Virus record (IMG/VR): IMGVR_UViG_3300025325_000036
Coordinates: 1 to 50,351 of that record
DNA length: 50,351 nucleotides
DNA from: a virus
Reading direction: 5' to 3' (one strand)
Position 1 is the stretch's first letter, and the number at the start of each line of letters is the position of its first letter. The notes beneath the pieces were generated by a model that worked only from the letters and a program-made list of their open reading frames with translations, had not been told where the DNA came from and searched no databases. A program made the position numbers and the translations under genes. This document shows positions 1 through 7,528 of this stretch, in pieces.

Positions 1-138
1 GCCGCGCTGGAGGCGCGGCGAAAGCGAGACGAGGAGTACGCCCGGGCGCAAGCCGCGGTGCGGCGCCGCCGCGAGGCCGAGGCGCGAGCGCGCTACGCTG
101 CCCGACAGGAGGAACGACGAGTGAGGAGGCAAGCATGA
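1..138 (+). CDS. Arg/Glu-rich C-terminal segment (partial, start outside window)
   Basis: The frame is open from the first base to a TGA at 136-138 and encodes a highly charged Arg/Glu/Ala segment, probably helical or coiled-coil. The same segment recurs at 49578-49715, directly after and in frame with the large terminase stop. Between the two copies the first 120 bases differ at three positions, two of them synonymous third-codon changes, which argues that this frame is translated. The stop overlaps the ATG of the metallopeptidase gene. It may be the end of a small protein or a readthrough tail of the terminase; no function is recognised. Confidence 0.5.
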   Translation, partial: AALEARRKRDEEYARAQAAVRRRREAEARARYAARQEERRVRRQA

Positions 139-577
139 GCGCCGCATATCTACCCGCCCAGGATGCTCGGCGGATCGCCGCCGACCTGATCCCGGCCCAC
201 CATCCCCACCTGGAGGACGCGCCGCTGCGGTACGTGCTGCGGGAGCCGCCGGCCAAGAAGAACAACCGGGCTCGCCTGGGCGTGGCCCGCGTGGTGTCCG
301 GGCTGGGCGCCTACTTCGCAGGCATCACCACCGCCCTGTCCGGCCGCCCCTCGGTGGGGCCCTTCGGCGTGGTGGAGCTGGCGGCGACGCACTGGAATGA
401 ACTGCTGAACGATTCGCAGAGGCGGGCGCTGGTGGACCACGAGCTGTGCCACTTCGCCTACGACGGCGAGCGATTGACGATCATGGGGCACGACGTCGAG
501 GAGTTCGAGGCGGTGATCCGGCGTCACGGGCTGTGGTCCACCGACCTGTTCGACCTGGTATCGGCGGGGGCCGACCA
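1..577 (+). repeat. Diverged terminal repeat, left copy (matches 49578-50351)
   Basis: 1-131 aligns to 49578-49708 and 135-577 aligns to 49909-50351, at about 97% and 95% identity respectively by hand count. About 200 bp carrying the 66-aa gene lie between the two parts in the right copy only. The two copies would close the genome into a circle of about 49.58 kb. Confidence 0.8.
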
Positions 578-605
578 GCTGCGCCTCGAGGAGCCGCTGA
601 CGTGA
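135..605 (+). CDS. Putative phage metallopeptidase (HExxH-type)
   Basis: This 156-aa protein has a zinc-metallopeptidase HExxH signature, H-E-L-C-H at residues 102-106, followed by a conserved-looking G-H-D-V-E-E-F stretch near residue 118 that could give the third ligand. Size and layout resemble the small putative phage metallopeptidases found near terminase and portal genes in actinophages. The substrate is unknown. The ATG follows GAGGAGG (123-129) with good spacing and overlaps the upstream TGA. A diverged second copy starts at 49909. The family assignment is from memory and the motif is seen directly. Confidence 0.75.
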   Translation: MSAAYLPAQDARRIAADLIPAHHPHLEDAPLRYVLREPPAKKNNRARLGVARVVSGLGAYFAGITTALSGRPSVGPFGVVELAATHWNELLNDSQRRALVDHELCHFAYDGERLTIMGHDVEEFEAVIRRHGLWSTDLFDLVSAGADQLRLEEPLT

Positions 606-721
606 TCCGGCTGCTGGACCGCCTGGCCGTGTGGTGGCTGTGGCACCGCCGGGGCCACTCGGGTTCGTGGGTCGGCCGGTCGATCAGCCGGCCGATGGTG
701 GTGGACGACCTGGCCGAATGA
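602..721 (+). CDS. Small basic Trp-rich protein, 39 aa
   Basis: A 39-codon frame starts at a GTG that overlaps the metallopeptidase stop (GTGA) and ends at a TGA overlapping the ATG of the next gene. Both junctions fit the translational coupling seen throughout the window, which is the main support. The product has a Trp-rich, Arg-rich first half (WWLWHRR). No family is recognised. Confidence 0.5.
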   Translation: MIRLLDRLAVWWLWHRRGHSGSWVGRSISRPMVVDDLAE

Positions 722-1140
722 CGCCCGACCCTCTAGCCCTGCTGGTGGCGCTGTTCGCCGCCTACCGCCTGACCCGGTTGATCGTTCGAGACGCCTTCCC
801 CCCGGTAAAGGCCGCTCGGGACTGGGTGCTGCACCGCTGGCCGTCGGCCGACGCCGAGTTCTTCGAGGACGACGTGGTGGTGGACGATCCCGACGCTCCC
901 GAGGATGGCCGGCTGGCGGGGACCGGGGTGGCGCTGTTCCTGGCCGACGAGGGGCGCTGGCTGGCGCGCCGTCCGCACTGGCTGGGCGAGCTGGTCAGCT
1001 GCGCCTGGTGCGCCGGCGCCTACGTGTCGGCGGGGGTGGCGGCCCTGGTGCCCGGGGTGACCTGGCCCTGGGGCTGGCTGTTGGTCAGCCTGGCCCTGTC
1101 GGCCGGCGTCGGCCTCATCTCCGCCCGGTGGGAGCGGTGA
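718..1140 (+). CDS. DUF1360-like membrane protein
   Basis: This 140-aa protein has an N-terminal hydrophobic segment (residues about 5-20), a charged acidic middle, and a C-terminal hydrophobic hairpin preceded by S-C-A-W-C-A-G. A CxxC followed by a membrane segment after an N-terminal helix is the pattern I associate with DUF1360 phage/bacterial membrane proteins, whose function is unknown. The ATG overlaps the upstream stop (ATGA), and the stop overlaps the next GTG. Confidence 0.65.
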   Translation: MTPDPLALLVALFAAYRLTRLIVRDAFPPVKAARDWVLHRWPSADAEFFEDDVVVDDPDAPEDGRLAGTGVALFLADEGRWLARRPHWLGELVSCAWCAGAYVSAGVAALVPGVTWPWGWLLVSLALSAGVGLISARWER

Positions 1141-1433
1141 CCACAAAGCAGCTGTACGAGCGGCTGGCGCAGCTGGGGGCACCGCAGGCGCTGCTACCGC
1201 TACGTCGAGCCGTGGAGGTTCTGGCGGCCTTTTACGACGTGGCAACGGGTCCGATAGTGAGGGCGGTGGCCGACGCTGTGGCGGGTGAGTGGAGGGCGCT
1301 GTCCATTTACGGGATCAAGCCACCGGACGAATCCGCCTTCTGGAGCTGGCCGCGGGGTCGAACGTTGTCCGACCTGGCGTCGTATCGAGCCAGGGCAATC
1401 TGTACCCAGGCGGCTCACCTGGTGGCCGAGTGA
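1137..1433 (+). CDS. Hypothetical protein, 98 aa
   Basis: The frame starts at a GTG overlapping the previous TGA and ends overlapping the next GTG. The product has an amphipathic helical N-terminal half and a C-terminal part with WRALSIYGIKP and WSWPRG motifs. No domain is recognised. The coupled position between two likely genes supports it being real. Confidence 0.55.
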   Translation: MTTKQLYERLAQLGAPQALLPLRRAVEVLAAFYDVATGPIVRAVADAVAGEWRALSIYGIKPPDESAFWSWPRGRTLSDLASYRARAICTQAAHLVAE

Positions 1434-2131
1434 GCTGGTTCGAGAGCCAGCGGGACGCCTGGCGCCGGGTGCCGGTGGACGACCTGGGCTACCTGGACGC
1501 CGCAGACCTCGTGACGATGTCCGATGCCGAGCTTTGGGCCTTGGTCGACGAGGCCTGGTGCGCCCGCTACGGGGGCTGGCGCAACCAGGGCGACGCCTGG
1601 GTGCGGGGCCTGAACCTGGACGCCTCCGGCCGAACCGTGCTGGACTTCGGCTGCGGCCTGGGTTTGGACGCCGCCCGGCTGGGGCTGTCCGGCAACCGGG
1701 TGGTGCTGGCTGACCTCAATCCCGAGACGCTCAGGCTGGCCGACCGGGTGATGTCCCTCCTGGGCGTCGGCGCCACGGTGGCGGGCCTGGTTAAGGTGTC
1801 GGGCGACTGGCCTTACGTCACCCCTCCAGTCCCGGTCGACTCGGTGCTGTTCTCGGGGGTGCTGCACCACCTGCCCTACGCCCCCTCGGTAGTCCGCAGG
1901 GCGGCGCAGCTGGTGGGGTCGGGGGGCGAGCTGCGCGCCATGGTCTACGGCAGGACTGCCGCCGAGCGGCACGGGGCCGACTTCGTGCGGGCCATGGATG
2001 CGGTGGGGGAGTTCGCCGACTGGTACGACGCCGACCGGCTGCGCTCCTGGTTCGGGGCCTGGGTCGAGGTGGTGGAGGTGGTGTCCATCGGAGACGGCTC
2101 CTACCTGACCGTGCACATGGTCGCCCGCTGA
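1430..2131 (+). CDS. Class I SAM-dependent methyltransferase
   Basis: This 233-aa protein has Rossmann methyltransferase motifs: motif I V-L-D-F-G-C-G-L-G (about residues 69-77), a second strand V-L-A-D-L-N (acidic ribose-binding residue), and motif IV-like D-S-V-L-F-S-G-V-L-H-H-L. The acceptor cannot be read from sequence; small-molecule, lipid or sugar methylation are possible, and DNA methylation is unlikely because no DPPY-type motif is present. The GTG start is chosen because it overlaps the upstream stop; the frame stays open further upstream but would overlap the preceding gene heavily. Confidence 0.75.
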   Translation: MSWFESQRDAWRRVPVDDLGYLDAADLVTMSDAELWALVDEAWCARYGGWRNQGDAWVRGLNLDASGRTVLDFGCGLGLDAARLGLSGNRVVLADLNPETLRLADRVMSLLGVGATVAGLVKVSGDWPYVTPPVPVDSVLFSGVLHHLPYAPSVVRRAAQLVGSGGELRAMVYGRTAAERHGADFVRAMDAVGEFADWYDADRLRSWFGAWVEVVEVVSIGDGSYLTVHMVAR

Positions 2132-2159
2132 GGTCGCGAAACATTCTGTCTAAGGTGAG

Positions 2160-2188
2160 TTGACGAGCGGCCCCGGGTGTGCTACTCT
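2160..2188 (+). promoter_or_regulatory. SigA-like promoter P1 (TTGACG-17-TACTCT)
   Basis: A -35 TTGACG (2160-2165), 17-bp spacer and -10 TACTCT (2183-2188) are followed seven bases later by ATG-GGGAACGACG (ATG at 2196). Three other intergenic sites, at 13978, 19558 and 40781, share this arrangement. The predicted transcription start falls on or next to the ATG. Confidence 0.75.
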
Positions 2189-2237
2189 GTCTGTTATGGG
2201 GAACGACGGGACCAAACCCCCCGGAAAGGAAGCCGCC

Positions 2238-2432
2238 ATGACCACCGACTGGAGGGCGGACGCTGAGAAGCGCCGCCGATTCGACGACTACTTCATCGAC
2301 CTGACCCCTGACATCGACGATGCTCGGCTCAGCTGGGATGCTCGCCGGTTGCGGTTGGACGCAGCCCGATGCGAGGCCGCCCGGCGGAACGCGATTCAAT
2401 TCGGGACCGACCCGAGCTGGTACGGGCGATGA
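2238..2432 (+). CDS. Hypothetical protein, 64 aa (possible leaderless start at 2196)
   Basis: A small charged protein begins MTTDWRADAEKRRRF and has an Arg/Asp-rich helical pattern. ATG 2238 follows a GGAAAGGAAG purine tract. The frame is also open from ATG 2196, which sits at the predicted transcription start of the upstream promoter, so a form 14 residues longer translated from a leaderless message is possible. The stop overlaps the next ATG. No family is recognised. Confidence 0.6.
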   Translation: MTTDWRADAEKRRRFDDYFIDLTPDIDDARLSWDARRLRLDAARCEAARRNAIQFGTDPSWYGR

Positions 2433-2626
2433 CCCGCCACCCGGAGATCGACGTGCAGATCATCGGCCAGGACGGCAACGCTTTCCACGTTCTCGGGAAG
2501 GTCAACCGGGCTCTCAAGCGGGCCGGTCTCTCCGACGAGGAACGGGCCGAGTTCATGGCCGAGGCGACCAGCGGGGACTACGACCACCTCCTCGCCACCG
2601 TCATGGCCTGGGTCGAGGTCTGGTAA
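2429..2626 (+). CDS. Hypothetical protein, 65 aa
   Basis: The ATG overlaps the preceding TGA. The product contains a V-Q-I-I-G-Q-D-G-N-A-F segment, then helices with GLSDEERAEF, and ends in MAWVEVW. This looks like one of the small conserved phage proteins that precede replication or accessory genes, but no function can be assigned. It ends one base into the next start (TAATG). Confidence 0.6.
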   Translation: MTRHPEIDVQIIGQDGNAFHVLGKVNRALKRAGLSDEERAEFMAEATSGDYDHLLATVMAWVEVW

Positions 2627-3090
2627 TGACGACGTGGGTCTACGACGACGGCGGCCGGGCGGCCGCCGGGTTCCGGGGTGTGACGGGCGACTGCGTGGTC
2701 CGAGCCGTCGCCATTGCCACCCAGCTGCCCTACCAGCGCGTGTATGACGACTTGAACGCCCTGGGGCTGGCGGCCTGGGAGGGCCGATCGGCACGCCAGC
2801 GGGGCCATGACGCGCGATCAAGCCGGCGGCGATCGCAGTCTCGAACCGGGGTCGAGCGGGCGGTGTACGAGCCCTATCTGGCCCACTTGGGGTTTCGCTG
2901 GACCCCGACCATGAGCATCGGAGCCGGCACCACCGTGCACCTGCGGGCCGACGAGCTACTCCCCGGTCGGCTGGTGGTGGCAGTCTCCGGGCACCTGGTG
3001 GCGGTGGTGGACGGCGTGGTGCACGACCTGGATGACCCGTCTCGAGGCGGTACCCGCTGCGTCTACGGCTACTACCGGAGGGAGCCATGA
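2626..3090 (+). CDS. Papain-fold cysteine peptidase-like protein
   Basis: This 154-aa protein starts with a strand-rich segment and then G-D-C-V-V-R-A, where Cys followed by a helix resembles the nucleophile helix of papain/C39-like folds. Near the C-terminus is V-S-G-H-L-V-A-V-V-D-G-V-V-H-D, which would supply His and Asp/Asn, and it ends with a G-Y-Y motif. I remember phage proteins with the same GDCVVRA...GH pattern annotated as hypothetical. Activity (peptidase or other acyl transfer) is inference. The TAATG overlap couples it to the gene before. Confidence 0.5.
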   Translation: MTTWVYDDGGRAAAGFRGVTGDCVVRAVAIATQLPYQRVYDDLNALGLAAWEGRSARQRGHDARSSRRRSQSRTGVERAVYEPYLAHLGFRWTPTMSIGAGTTVHLRADELLPGRLVVAVSGHLVAVVDGVVHDLDDPSRGGTRCVYGYYRREP

Positions 3091-3302
3091 GACGGTCCGC
3101 CCCCCGGTCTGTGAACGGCGACGGAGACCGTTGTTGGTGGTGCCACTGTCGGATTGACGAGGATGACCCCTACCGCGGCGACGCCCCCGAGCTGGGGCTG
3201 CCAGCCGGCTGCGGCGTGGTGGTCTGCACCCCCGCCTGTCCTGCTCGGCCCCCCGGGGTCCGTGTCTGGCGCCGGGTGCGCGGCCTGGCCGTCGCCCCCT
3301 AG
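3087..3302 (+). CDS. Small Cys-rich putative zinc-binding protein, 71 aa
   Basis: It contains C-W-W-C-H-C near residues 16-21 and C-T-P-A-C near residue 47, giving a two-knuckle CxxC...CxxxC arrangement consistent with a zinc ribbon. It ends in an Arg-rich tail. The start overlaps the upstream stop (ATGA). It lies just before the portal gene; function is unknown. Confidence 0.6.
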   Translation: MRRSAPRSVNGDGDRCWWCHCRIDEDDPYRGDAPELGLPAGCGVVVCTPACPARPPGVRVWRRVRGLAVAP

Positions 3303-3325
3303 CGGTCCCCCCTACCATCCCGGTC

Positions 3326-5578
3326 GTGACCCTGGTCGGGGACCATCGCCGCCGCCGCCCTTCGGCCCTCACCGCCGCCTCCGCCCCGGCGGTGGTCGAG
3401 CGCGGGACCATACGGATGCCCACCCTCATGCTGGCGGACGACGAGAAGCTCTGGTCGTTCTACCGCACCCTGGCGGAGGTACACAACCCCATGCAGTTCA
3501 AGCGCGACGCCGCCATCCGCGCCCGCTTCCTGCCCGCCCAGCTGTCGGAGCCGGGGAACGACCCCGAGCCGACTGACGACCCCGGCGCCCTGGAGGCGTT
3601 CGAGGTGCTGGACGGGGGGCGGGGGCGCATAGCGGAAGCGGTGGGGGACTGCGTGGTGCACCTGGACGTCACCGGCATCGGCTGGCCGGTCTACCAGGTG
3701 CGCCAGAAGGCCGGTGGGCCCGACGAGGACCAGCTGGTGGTCTACGGCACCCAGGAGGTGAAGCGGGCGACCCAGGGCCGGCTGGAGCTGGTGACCGAGA
3801 ACGGTACGCGCCGGGCCGACCTCTGGCAGGTGGACCAGGCCAAGGGCGACCTGGTCGCCACCATCTGGCGCCCCTCGCCCCACAACCGGCGCCAGCCCGA
3901 CTCGCCCCTGCGGGCGGTGGCGAACGAGTGCGAGGAGTTGCTGGCCCTGTCTCGGCAGGTGCGGGCCGCCGCCTGGTCGCAGCTGCACGCCGGCATCCTG
4001 GTCGTTCCCGAGGAGACCCGGATGCCCCCGCCGCTGGCGCCCCCCCAGCCGGGTCAGCTGCCCAAGGACCCGTTCGTCGAGGACATGATGCGCGGCCTGA
4101 CCGCTCCCATCTCCGACCATGCCTCCACGGCATCGGTCCAGCCCTACGTCATGTTCGTGCCGGGCGAGTTCTCCGACCGAGTTCGGTGGATCGACATCGG
4201 CCGACGGACCACGCCCGAGGACCTGGCGCTCCGGGAGGAGCTGCGCACCCGCATCGTCATCGGGGTCAACCTGCCCCCCGAGATGATCGAGGGCCTGGGG
4301 GGCAGCAAGTACTGGAACGCCCAGCTGATCGACGCCACCGCCTACCGCCAGCACTTCGACCCGGTGGTGCTGCTGGTGCTGGACGGCCTGACCCGACAGA
4401 TATTCCAGCCGCTGCTCCGGCAGCGCCGGGTGGCCGACCCCGAGCGGTTCGTCCTGTGGCGGGACATCTCGGAGCTGACCACCTCGCCCAACCGGGTGGG
4501 CGACGCCGTGCTCCTGTTCGATCGGGGCATCATCGGCGCCCCGCCCGTGCGTCGGGTGGCCGGGTATGACGAGACCGACAAGCCCGGCGGGGATGAGAGC
4601 CCGGGGCCGGCGGGGCCGGTGGCCGAGCCCGAGGCGCCGCCGCGGGGGGGCCCGCCCGCAGCCCCGCCCAGCCCCGGGCCGGCGGTGGCGGCCGGCATGA
4701 AGTTCTCTGAATTCCAGCGGACTGATTCCCGCGCGTTAGCCCGCGCGGGAACTCGGCTGGCCGACATCGACTCCGGCCTGCTGCTGCGCCTGACCTCGGC
4801 CTCGCGAGACGCCAGTAACCGCGCGCTAGACCGCGCGGGAGCCCGGCTGCGCAACCGGGCCCGGTCCGACCGCAACCTGACCGCCGTGCTGGAAGGGGCG
4901 GAGAATCGGGAGGTGGGGCTGCGCCTGGGCAGGGGGGTGGTGGTCGACCGGCTGCAGGTGTCAGAGCAGGACCTGGTGACCGAGGCGGACTTCGCCGACT
5001 TGCGCGAGGACGCCACCCGCCGGTTGGACCGGGCGGTGGAGCAGGCGGCCGTCGAGGCGGCGGCGCTGGGCACCGAGCCGGTTCGCAACGCTGGCGAGGA
5101 AAGGTCGGCGGTGGATCGAGCGGCGGAGTTGCTGGTGGCGGCACTGCTGGCCGCCACCGTGGCGCGCCTGTTCACGGCCGGTCCCGAGGCCGATCCGGCG
5201 GAGACGGGGGAGGTGGGGGAGGCCGGCGCCCCGCCCGGCCGGGTGGTGTTGGACACCATGACGGTGGCCGGCGGTGGGGCCGTCGGGGCGGTGCCCAGCG
5301 GGCCCGGCTACGAGGCCGGGGTGGGGAACGGGCCCCGGTCCGTGGGCTGGCTGCGGGCGGGCGGGGTGGTGACCGCCGCCTATCGCTGGCGGTACGGCGA
5401 CCGCAGCGCCCGGGCCACCAACTTCGAGCCGCACCTGGTGCTGGATGCGATCGAGTTCGACCGCTGGGACGACCCGACCCTGCGCGTGGTCGGCGCCTTC
5501 CCGCGCGGGCCCGGCTACCACCCCGGCGATCACAAGGGCTGTCTGTGCGGGTTCGAGCGGGTGCTGTGGCGAACCTGA
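3326..5578 (+). CDS. Portal protein fused to MuF-like minor head domain
   Basis: This 750-aa protein appears to be two virion parts in one chain. Residues 1 to about 425 look like an actinophage portal: a W-S-F-Y...R-D-A-A-I start, then a mixed region ending with long helices around the Q-L-I-D-A-T-A-Y segment. A Pro/Gly-rich linker (about 425-455) leads to a C-terminal Arg/Ala-rich helical part and an end with H-P-G-D-H-K-G-C-L-C-G, which resembles the His/Cys end of MuF minor head proteins. The portal forms the dodecameric DNA gate; MuF domains are thought to be ejected or to aid head assembly. GTG 3326 is the first plausible start, without a clear Shine-Dalgarno, so ATG 3416 is an alternative. 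Confidence 0.8.
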   Translation: MTLVGDHRRRRPSALTAASAPAVVERGTIRMPTLMLADDEKLWSFYRTLAEVHNPMQFKRDAAIRARFLPAQLSEPGNDPEPTDDPGALEAFEVLDGGRGRIAEAVGDCVVHLDVTGIGWPVYQVRQKAGGPDEDQLVVYGTQEVKRATQGRLELVTENGTRRADLWQVDQAKGDLVATIWRPSPHNRRQPDSPLRAVANECEELLALSRQVRAAAWSQLHAGILVVPEETRMPPPLAPPQPGQLPKDPFVEDMMRGLTAPISDHASTASVQPYVMFVPGEFSDRVRWIDIGRRTTPEDLALREELRTRIVIGVNLPPEMIEGLGGSKYWNAQLIDATAYRQHFDPVVLLVLDGLTRQIFQPLLRQRRVADPERFVLWRDISELTTSPNRVGDAVLLFDRGIIGAPPVRRVAGYDETDKPGGDESPGPAGPVAEPEAPPRGGPPAAPPSPGPAVAAGMKFSEFQRTDSRALARAGTRLADIDSGLLLRLTSASRDASNRALDRAGARLRNRARSDRNLTAVLEGAENREVGLRLGRGVVVDRLQVSEQDLVTEADFADLREDATRRLDRAVEQAAVEAAALGTEPVRNAGEERSAVDRAAELLVAALLAATVARLFTAGPEADPAETGEVGEAGAPPGRVVLDTMTVAGGGAVGAVPSGPGYEAGVGNGPRSVGWLRAGGVVTAAYRWRYGDRSARATNFEPHLVLDAIEFDRWDDPTLRVVGAFPRGPGYHPGDHKGCLCGFERVLWRT
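4728..4838 (+). repeat. Two related hairpins in the portal-MuF linker region
   Basis: Perfect inverted repeats occur at 4728-4735/4742-4749 (CCCGCGCG / CGCGCGGG) and 4819-4825/4832-4838 (CCGCGCG / CGCGCGG), each with a 6-nt loop. They encode the repeated peptide motif R-A-L-x-R-A-G-x-R-L, so they may simply be a duplicated coding segment. Confidence 0.5.
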
Positions 5579-5670
5579 TGCCTAAACGCTCAAGCAAGGC
5601 GACATTTGGCGTAGAAGTTCTACAAGCAATGTTGCACTGCGTGAGCGGTCAAGTACAGTTGCGCGGCTAG
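5578..5670 (+). CDS. Possible 30-aa ORF in a low-GC patch
   Basis: ATG 5578 overlaps the portal stop (TGATG) and opens 30 codons to TAG, giving a short peptide starting MPKRSSK. Base composition is visibly lower in GC than the flanking genes, and the stretch also contains an operator-like palindrome and a promoter-like sequence. It may therefore be regulatory DNA rather than a gene. Confidence 0.25.
   Translation: MPKRSSKATFGVEVLQAMLHCVSGQVQLRG
5611..5659 (+). promoter_or_regulatory. Operator-like palindrome and promoter-like boxes
   Basis: GTAGAA-G-TTCTAC (5611-5623) is a perfect inverted repeat. It is followed by TTGCAC (5632-5637), a 16-bp spacer and TACAGT (5654-5659), a plausible sigma-70-type promoter. 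A GC hairpin follows 59 bases downstream of the -10, so a transcript could be very short or attenuated before the protease gene. Confidence 0.45.
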
Positions 5671-5717
5671 CCTCCGGCCGACGCCGAACCTACCCCATCG
5701 GCCGCCCCTCAACCACA

Positions 5718-5742
5718 GGGGGCCCGGGCTAACCGGGCCCCC
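5718..5742 (+). terminator. GC-rich hairpin, probable terminator
   Basis: A perfect 10-bp stem (GGGGGCCCGG at 5718-5727 and CCGGGCCCCC at 5733-5742) has a GCTAA loop. No U-run follows, which is common for actinobacterial terminators. It lies between the portal and protease genes. Confidence 0.65.
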
Positions 5743-5788
5743 GTCCCCTGACCCACCCGTGCCGTGCCGCCGCGGTACCCTGTCGCCG

Positions 5789-7528
5789 ATGCCGCCTACC
5801 ACGGTCGCGGAAACGATCGTCAGCCTGATCGTCGGCCACCTGGCCGCCGAGGCCCCGCCCCCGCCCGGTGTCGAGCCCAGCGCCGCCCCGCCCTTCCGGG
5901 CCTGGCTGGCGCCGGAGGGGGTGCCCACCGACGACGGCCGCTTCATGCTCCCCGGTTCGCTCTCCTGGCGCGACCCCCCTCTGCCCCTCATGTTCTCCGA
6001 CCGCACCCTGCCCGGCCACCTGCTGGCCCACTACGTGGGGTCGCTGGTGGACCTGGACCGCCGCGAGGTTGACGGTGTGTCGTGGGTGACCGCCGTGGCC
6101 GACTACGACACCGACCCCGAGGGCGTGGAGGCGGCCCGCAACGCCGCCGAGGGCCGGGTGACCGGGATCAGCATCGACCTCGCCATTGTGCGGGCCCGGG
6201 CGCGCGAGGGCGACGCGCACATCAAGGAGGAGGCCGTACGGCTGGGCATCGAGGCCGGCCGGATCACCCTGGGGGCGATCACCGCCGCCGAGGAGGAGGA
6301 CTGGCCCGAGGGCGTGTGGCTGGTGGTGGAGGAGGGCATCATCGTGGGCGCCACGCAGCTGCCCATGCCGGCCTTCGGCGAGGCCCGGGTGGAGCCCGAC
6401 GCCCTGACCGCCGCCGCCACCCCGTTCGTGGACCTGCCGCTGTCCGAGAGGGAGCGGGCCTGGGACGCCGACGCCGCCCTGGGCCGGGTGCGCACCTGGG
6501 CCAGCCGGGACGGGGGTGACGCCGAGGCCATGAACTGGTCCCGCTACCGCCGGGCCTTCTTCTGGTACGACGCCGACGACCCCGAGGCCTTCGGCGCCTA
6601 CAAGCTGCCGTTCGCCGACGTCATCGACGGCACCCTGACCGCCGTGTTCCGCGGCGTCTCCGCCGCCGCCGGCGTGCTGCGGGGCGGACGGGGCGGAGTG
6701 GACATACCTGCGGGAGATCGCGTCGCCGTCAACGCCCACGTGTGCCGCTACTACGCCAAGGCTCGGCGGGTGTACGAGGATGACGGCATCGAGTGCCCGC
6801 TGGAGCAGGCAGCCCTGCTGGCGGCCGACAGCGGCTGGTTCGACGATCCCGGCCTCACCGTGCCCACCCGGGCCAAGCGAGGCGCCGGCGGGCGCCTGGC
6901 GGGCCACGGAGCGGCCTGGGGCGCCTGCCTGGTTGGCCGGCACCCCTGCGTGCCGCCCCCGCGCAGCCGCACCGGCTACGCCCTGGCCGCCCGCGAGGCC
7001 GGTCCGGGGGGCCCGGCCGTGCCCATCTACTGGCGGGACGCCCCCGACCGACAGCGCCACGCCCCCCCGGCCCTGCACTGGTGGGAGGCCATCGACTGGT
7101 ACGAGCGCAATTGCGAGGTGGCGGGGCTGGCGGCGGTGGGCGAGGACGAGCACGGCATCTGGTGCTCGGGCGGCTGCGGACCCCAGCTCGAGGGTCGGCA
7201 CCTGTCGGGGGACTGGCGCCCCCACCCGGTGGGCCAGCGGGCGGGCTACGAACTGGTGGGGTGGTCGATCGTGGATCGGGCCGGCTTCCCGATCGCCGAG
7301 GCCATAGCGGCGGCCGACGCCGGCCTGGCGATCCTGGGCGCCGGCGAGGTCTGCGACTGCGGCGAGGACGAGGAGGACCCGCTGCGGGTCGAGGTGCGGG
7401 CGCTGGCCGAGCGGCTAGAGGGGGCCATCGCCTACGCCACCGGCGAGTACGAGCGATTCGGGGCCCGTCAGCGGGCCGACGCTGCCCTCCGGCGTCTCAC
7501 AGGAACAGTCGGAGTGGACGGGCAATAG
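5789..7528 (+). CDS. Capsid maturation (prohead) protease with long C-terminal region
   Basis: This 579-aa protein has three parts. The N-terminal 230 residues match HK97-like prohead protease organisation: L-P-L-M-F-S-D near residue 65, a G-H-L-L-A-H...V-D-G strand pair, G-I-S-I-D-L in the middle, and an acidic segment before G-A-T-Q-L-P-M-P. A middle domain contains Y-K-L-P-F-A-D-V-I-D-G and R-G-G-V-D-I-P, which I remember next to such proteases in actinophages. The C-terminal part has L-S-G-D-W-R and G-F-P-I motifs and a Cys-rich acidic stretch. It would cleave scaffold/capsid N-termini in the procapsid. ATG 5789 is preferred; an in-frame GTG at 5759 is possible. The capsid gene lies 9 kb downstream, which is unusual. 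Confidence 0.8.
   Translation: MPPTTVAETIVSLIVGHLAAEAPPPPGVEPSAAPPFRAWLAPEGVPTDDGRFMLPGSLSWRDPPLPLMFSDRTLPGHLLAHYVGSLVDLDRREVDGVSWVTAVADYDTDPEGVEAARNAAEGRVTGISIDLAIVRARAREGDAHIKEEAVRLGIEAGRITLGAITAAEEEDWPEGVWLVVEEGIIVGATQLPMPAFGEARVEPDALTAAATPFVDLPLSERERAWDADAALGRVRTWASRDGGDAEAMNWSRYRRAFFWYDADDPEAFGAYKLPFADVIDGTLTAVFRGVSAAAGVLRGGRGGVDIPAGDRVAVNAHVCRYYAKARRVYEDDGIECPLEQAALLAADSGWFDDPGLTVPTRAKRGAGGRLAGHGAAWGACLVGRHPCVPPPRSRTGYALAAREAGPGGPAVPIYWRDAPDRQRHAPPALHWWEAIDWYERNCEVAGLAAVGEDEHGIWCSGGCGPQLEGRHLSGDWRPHPVGQRAGYELVGWSIVDRAGFPIAEAIAAADAGLAILGAGEVCDCGEDEEDPLRVEVRALAERLEGAIAYATGEYERFGARQRADAALRRLTGTVGVDGQ

Noticed and set aside
3299-4354. Long minus-strand open frame opposite the portal gene, and similar ones opposite most genes
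   Set aside because: In very GC-rich DNA antisense frames stay open by chance. These mirror well-supported + strand genes, have no coupled starts or recognisable domains, and show low-complexity Pro/Arg/Gly composition.
4728-4838. Terminators inside the portal-MuF gene
   Set aside because: The hairpins fall in coding sequence for a duplicated RAL-RAG-RL peptide and have no T-run; a coding explanation is enough.
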